NCBI RefSeq assembly: GCF_040372165.1
Contig: NZ_BAABWG010000002.1
Coordinates: forward strand, 773,750-837,749
Length of the DNA stretch: 64,000 bases
Source of the DNA: Hydrogenophaga sp040372165
GTDB taxonomy: Bacteria; Pseudomonadota; Gammaproteobacteria; Burkholderiales; Burkholderiaceae_C
Direction of reading: 5' to 3'
Position 1 is the first letter of the stretch; the number at the start of each line of letters is the position of its first letter. The notes under the pieces were generated by a model, which was not told where the DNA came from, searched no databases, and saw nothing but the letters and a program-made list of their open reading frames with translations. Shown here in pieces: positions 60,068 to 64,000 of the stretch. Both the position numbers and the translations under genes were made by a program.

Positions 60068-61087
60068 TCAGAACGCGGCGTCCAACATGAGCATGAAGAT
60101 GAAGCCCCCCATCAAGGTGGCAGAGGACAACCCTTCGAATCCGTGCCTGTGTGTCTCTGGGATGATCTCATGACTGACCACGAAGATCATGGCGCCGGCA
60201 GCCAGCGCCAGGCCGACAGGGTAGAGTGCCGGCGTGCCGCCCAACACTTGCAGTCCGACCAGGGCACCCAGGGGCTCAGCCAGGCCCGTCAGGGCGGCCA
60301 CTGACCATGCGGTGGCCTTCGATTGCCCGAGCGTGTGCAAGGCCATGGCCACGAGAAGGCCTTCAGGCATGTTCTGCAACCCGATGGCGATGGCAACGGC
60401 CGCGCCCGCCTGTGTGGTCGTGCTGTCGCCGGGGATGACGCCAGCATAGGCGGCGCCGACAGCCAGACCTTCGGGAATGTTGTGGATCATGAGTGCCAGC
60501 ACCATGAGCCACCCGCGTTGGCGCGTGACCTCGCGTGCGTCGCCGGCAGCTTCCCATCGTCCGGTATGCCCCTGAGCCGCTGGCGGCAACACAGCGTGCT
60601 CGTGGGGCAGCAGGCGGTCAATACCCATCATCAGCCCGACGCCCAGGGCCAGCCCGGTCGCCGTCAGCATGGCTGCACCCATGCCCCCTTGCGGGACGAG
60701 CCGTTGCGATGCCTCCAGTGACGGCATGAGAAGGGCCAGGATGGCGGCCGTCAGCATGACACCGGCTGAGAAGGCCATCAGCGCGGCCTCCTGTCGCTTC
60801 GAGATACGCCCGACGAAGAACACAGGTGTGGCGCCCAACGCTGTGGCGGCCGCTGCGAGCATCGAGGCTTGCAGCCCGGAGAGCAAGGCGTTGCCGTTGG
60901 GAAGCGCCTCCCACCAATGCCGTGTCGGCGCCAGAAACGTGCTGGCTGCGGCCAGCCCTGCCATCACCAGCACCGACGCTGCAAGGCCCAGCAGTGCCTT
61001 TCTGGCCGCGTTGGGCGGCAGCTGGGCGTCCATTTCCGCCTGGAAGCGTTGCAAGGTGGGCTCAACGCGTCGAATCAGTTCAGTCAT
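60068..61087 (-). CDS. ZIP family metal transporter
   Basis: 339 residues with about eight membrane helices. HNIPEGLAVGAAYAG and HEIIPE are the metal-binding signatures of ZIP permeases (ZupT/GufA branch). A hydrophilic loop in the middle (about 160-195) contains histidines. It would import divalent metals such as zinc or iron from the periplasm. The gap to the neighbouring nuclease gene is 84 bp. Confidence 0.88.
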   Translation of the reverse strand: MTELIRRVEPTLQRFQAEMDAQLPPNAARKALLGLAASVLVMAGLAAASTFLAPTRHWWEALPNGNALLSGLQASMLAAAATALGATPVFFVGRISKRQEAALMAFSAGVMLTAAILALLMPSLEASQRLVPQGGMGAAMLTATGLALGVGLMMGIDRLLPHEHAVLPPAAQGHTGRWEAAGDAREVTRQRGWLMVLALMIHNIPEGLAVGAAYAGVIPGDSTTTQAGAAVAIAIGLQNMPEGLLVAMALHTLGQSKATAWSVAALTGLAEPLGALVGLQVLGGTPALYPVGLALAAGAMIFVVSHEIIPETHRHGFEGLSSATLMGGFIFMLMLDAAF

Positions 61088-61408
61088 GCAAAAGGAATCG
61101 CTTGTGTCAGAAGAATGGTGTCACCCGACCAAGCCGGGATCGCGGTGGCATCAGCCCATATCCACAGTTTGCCTGTTGAGCAACACAGCGTCATCAAATC
61201 TGCTCATGGCCGTGATAGCAGCAGGGCGGGACGATGCGGGGGTTTCGTGATCTGGTACGGGTCGGTTCTTGATTTGGAGGTGATTTGGCAGGCTTTTCTC
61301 TCCTTAACCGAAAGGGAGAACCAGTAACACTCATTTCTAGGTCAGTGAGGGAAAACCCACTTTGGTCTGTGCGGTGCATGGGGCATCGAAGGGCCGGGTT
61401 CAAATGCC
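61088..61408. other. Non-coding divergent spacer between the ZIP transporter and the adhesin
   Basis: 321 bp without a credible gene. It must hold the promoters of the two divergent genes, but no clear -10/-35 pair was seen. An imperfect stem-loop lies at 61296-61320 (TTCTCTCCTT with AAAGGGAGAA around AACCG), about 90 bp before the adhesin start. TGTTG-AG-CAACA (61174-61185) is a small palindrome. Confidence 0.6.
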
Positions 61409-64000
61409 ATGAACAGAACTTACAAATCCGTCTGGAACGCATCGTTGGGAAGCTATGTCGCCGTGGCCGAGCATGAGTCGGCACGGGGCAAGCCAAGCCG
61501 CTCGGGTCGAGCGAGAAAAAGCGTGGCGCCTCGCGCGGTGTCCGCTGCTTTGGTGCTCGAACCCCGCATCGTCTTTGACGCAGCGCTGGTGGCAACGGCC
61601 GACGCAGCAGCAGTTGCGGAGCCAATGCCCTCCGCAGACGACCTGACGGCCGGCATGGGCCAGCCGGATGATGGGGCGGAACCAGCGGGCTTTGCCGAGA
61701 CGCCAGTGGCTGCTCAGGCGGATGTCGCCGCCGGCCATGCAGAGGACGAAACGGAAGCTGCCGCAGATCTGTCTGCGGACAACGGTCTGACCCATGCCGG
61801 TGCCGACGCTGCTACCACAAATGCCGAAGCCGGAGCCCAAGCCGACACCGGACTTGGCGACGCCGAAACCGAGCCGGTGGCCGACACCACAGAGCTCGTC
61901 GGTGATGAAGAACTGCCCGCCCTCGGCGACGTTGATGCCACCGGTGCCGCGACCGAGATTGTCTTCATTGACTGGGTGGCGGCGGACGTTGGCAACTACA
62001 TCAACAACCCGGCGCTGGAAATTGTCTATCTGGACAGTGGCTCCGATGGCGTCGAGCAGATGGCCGAGGCGCTGGCCGGGCGCGAAGGTATCACCGCGAT
62101 TCACATCGTGAGCCACGGTGTGGAGGGGCAATTGATGCTGGGCAACACGGTGCTCACGAGTGCGACCATGCAGGCACAGCACGGTGAAGCACTGGAGCAG
62201 ATCAGTGGCGCCTTGAGCGATGATGCGGACATTCTGATTTATGGCTGCAACTTCACTGAAGGCGAGGAAGGACTTGGTGCTGCCAACATGCTGGCAGACC
62301 TGACCGGCGCAGACGTGGCGGCATCGACAGATACCACGGGCAGTGCAGACCGTGGAGGCGACTGGCAACTGGAGACCCATATCGGCCATGTCGAGGCAGT
62401 GTCTCTGGCGCCAAGCGCCTGGATAGGCAATCTGGATCTGGTGATCAACAACGTGGGCTCGGCCGGCGCGCCGGCGCTGGCCAACGCCATCATGGGTGCC
62501 GGTGTGGTGGTCAACAGTGCGACCTACTCGGGTGGCCCTGACCAGGCGGGCATCTTCCAGACTGGCGCAGGCCTTTCGTTTGGCTCCAATGTCATCGACT
62601 TCACTGATGGCGCGATTTTCACGACTGCCACCAACACGTCGACGGTGGGAGGCACGGATACCGGCAACGTCAGCCAGGACGCGCCTGGCATTGACGGAGA
62701 TGCGCAATTCAACGCAGTCAGTGGCGGGGTGGCCACCTTTGATGCCTCGTACATCGATATCCAGTTCACGCCGGACATCTTGCCGGGCACCAATGCGGGC
62801 GACACCGTCCGCATGACGGCGTCCATCGTCTTCGGGTCCGAGGAGTACAACGAGTACGTCTATGCCGGCTTCAACGATTCCATCGGTATCTGGGTGAACG
62901 GAACCAACGTCGCGCTTGCACCCAATGGGCTGCCCATCGGCATTGACACCATCAACGATGCGGCAACGATCAATCCGTCGAACGGCAACGCGACAAACGA
63001 CCCCAACCCGGGACACAGCACCACCGTGTTCACCAGCGCCAACCCGAGTCTGTACGTGAACAACGAGGGCGGTACCTACAACACCCGCATGGACGGGTTC
63101 ACCGTGACCCTTTCTTTGTCTTTCGATGTGATCGTGGGGCAAAGCAACGACATCAGAATCGGCATTGCCGACACGGGTGACGCTGCGTACGACTCCTGGA
63201 TGTTCATCCGCGCGGACTCGTTGCAGACGGCGTTTGTGGCCGAGAACGACAATGTGACCACGCCGGCCAATGTCCCTGCAACCGTGGACATCACGGCCAA
63301 CGACTTCAACCTCAATGGAGGACCGTTGCAGATTGTGGCCATCAATGGCAGCCCGGTGTCGACCGGCTCCACCGTCACGCTGGCCTCTGGTGTGGATCTG
63401 ACCATCGGCAGCGGAGGGCAGGTGACCGTGACGGGTGACGGCATCAATGCAGCAACAGACTCGTTCACGTACACGGTCCAGAACTCGGACGGAGACACGA
63501 CCCATGCCACGGTGACGGTCAACATCACCGAGGCCAACGTGGGGCCGGTGGCCGCGAATGATGCCTTCAGCGCCAGCGAGGACGGCGGGGCCACAGTCGT
63601 GGGCAATGCCGTGACCAATGACAGTGACGCCAATGGCGACACGCTGACAGCAGTCATCCAGAGTGGCACGGCCGGCTCGGGCGGAGGCCTGTTCGACCTG
63701 GCGTCGGACGGGTCCGTCACTTTTGATGCCAATGGCGAGTTCGAGAGCCTTGCCGCAGGAGAGACAGCGGTGACGTCGATCTCCTATGTGGTGCAAGATC
63801 CCCACGGAGAGTCGGCCACGGCGACGATCAGCGTGACGGTCAACGGCGCCAACGATGCACCGACGCTGGTTGGTGGTGGGCAGCCATCAGACCAGACCGG
63901 TCAAGATGGTCAGAGCATCACACCGCTGGATGTCAGCGGAGCATTCGATGACCCCGATGGTGACACCCTGACCTACAGCGTCAGCGGTCTGCCTGCGGGA
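61409..64000 (+). CDS. Large repeat adhesin with ESPR, DUF4347 and choice-of-anchor L domains (partial)
   Basis: Open reading frame from ATG 61409 to the right edge, 864 codons and still open. Residues 1-28 (MNRTYKSVWNASLGSYVAVA start) are an extended signal peptide region, used by autotransporter- and FhaB-like proteins. LVLEPRIVFDAAL (48-60) is the LEPR-type motif found before DUF4347. After an Ala/Asp-rich linker (about 60-180), DUF4347 spans about 182-340 with HIVSHG (His232, His236) and YGC (Cys280). A choice-of-anchor L-type domain follows (about 360-600; FGSEEYNEYVYAGFNDSIG), then cadherin-like or VCBS repeats rich in Asn/Asp (from about 615). It is probably an exported cell-surface adhesin; the end, with any secretion signal, is outside the window. 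Confidence 0.82.
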   Translation, partial: MNRTYKSVWNASLGSYVAVAEHESARGKPSRSGRARKSVAPRAVSAALVLEPRIVFDAALVATADAAAVAEPMPSADDLTAGMGQPDDGAEPAGFAETPVAAQADVAAGHAEDETEAAADLSADNGLTHAGADAATTNAEAGAQADTGLGDAETEPVADTTELVGDEELPALGDVDATGAATEIVFIDWVAADVGNYINNPALEIVYLDSGSDGVEQMAEALAGREGITAIHIVSHGVEGQLMLGNTVLTSATMQAQHGEALEQISGALSDDADILIYGCNFTEGEEGLGAANMLADLTGADVAASTDTTGSADRGGDWQLETHIGHVEAVSLAPSAWIGNLDLVINNVGSAGAPALANAIMGAGVVVNSATYSGGPDQAGIFQTGAGLSFGSNVIDFTDGAIFTTATNTSTVGGTDTGNVSQDAPGIDGDAQFNAVSGGVATFDASYIDIQFTPDILPGTNAGDTVRMTASIVFGSEEYNEYVYAGFNDSIGIWVNGTNVALAPNGLPIGIDTINDAATINPSNGNATNDPNPGHSTTVFTSANPSLYVNNEGGTYNTRMDGFTVTLSLSFDVIVGQSNDIRIGIADTGDAAYDSWMFIRADSLQTAFVAENDNVTTPANVPATVDITANDFNLNGGPLQIVAINGSPVSTGSTVTLASGVDLTIGSGGQVTVTGDGINAATDSFTYTVQNSDGDTTHATVTVNITEANVGPVAANDAFSASEDGGATVVGNAVTNDSDANGDTLTAVIQSGTAGSGGGLFDLASDGSVTFDANGEFESLAAGETAVTSISYVVQDPHGESATATISVTVNGANDAPTLVGGGQPSDQTGQDGQSITPLDVSGAFDDPDGDTLTYSVSGLPAG

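Noticed and set aside
61400..63805. An 801-codon open frame on the minus strand opposite the adhesin
   Set aside because: The + strand frame in the same place begins with a clear ESPR signal and carries recognisable domains through to the edge. The minus frame has none.

Overview
The window is about 64 kb of GC-rich bacterial chromosome, densely coded, with gene content and order typical of a betaproteobacterium of the order Burkholderiales. A denitrifying member of the Comamonadaceae is my best guess. Reasons are the tpiA-secG-tRNA-Leu-nuoA..N-DUF2818 order, the ESPR-type adhesin signal, the nirS-type denitrification island and the GC-rich intergenic repeats. I saw no transposase, integrase, CRISPR array, rRNA or phage gene.

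Positions 1-14.6 kb form a denitrification island on the + strand. It holds the end of nirS, then nirM, nirC, nirF, a fused nirDL, nirG, nirH, nirJ and nirN (cytochrome c donors and heme d1 synthesis). These are followed without a break by norE, norF, norC, norB, norQ, a CcoG-like membrane ferredoxin and norD (nitric oxide reductase and its assembly factors), then a Crp/Fnr regulator of the Dnr type. A perfect FNR/Dnr-like palindrome lies before norC and a degenerate one before nirM. Together the genes reduce nitrite to NO and NO to N2O, make the d1 cofactor, and probably sense low oxygen or NO. nirE is not in the window.

Positions 14.6-21.2 kb hold separate housekeeping and metabolic genes: tsaD, an orphan amino-acid-type binding protein, a class I aminotransferase, a LysR regulator divergent from a methyltransferase, and a small lipoprotein. 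Positions 21.2-26.6 kb run rpsO, pnp (with a long leader hairpin), a quinone oxidoreductase, tpiA, secG and tRNA-Leu(GAG). Positions 26.6-41.3 kb contain all 14 nuo genes for respiratory complex I, followed by DUF2818, a Nudix hydrolase and DUF1178.

Positions 42.8-52.6 kb carry a repeat-rich convergent spacer, glutamate-type dehydrogenase, an MsbA-like ABC exporter, a YjgN-like membrane protein with an M48 protease, and a minus-strand pair of FtsX-type permease and AttH/CrtC-like secreted protein with no adjacent ATPase. Positions 52.7-56.3 kb are a thiamine import operon, thiBPQ, under a TPP riboswitch. The remainder has a YbjQ-like protein, a DUF4124 protein, an MltB-type transglycosylase, a beta-CASP nuclease, a ZIP transporter, and the first 864 codons of a large repeat adhesin (ESPR, DUF4347, choice-of-anchor L, cadherin-like repeats) that runs off the right edge.
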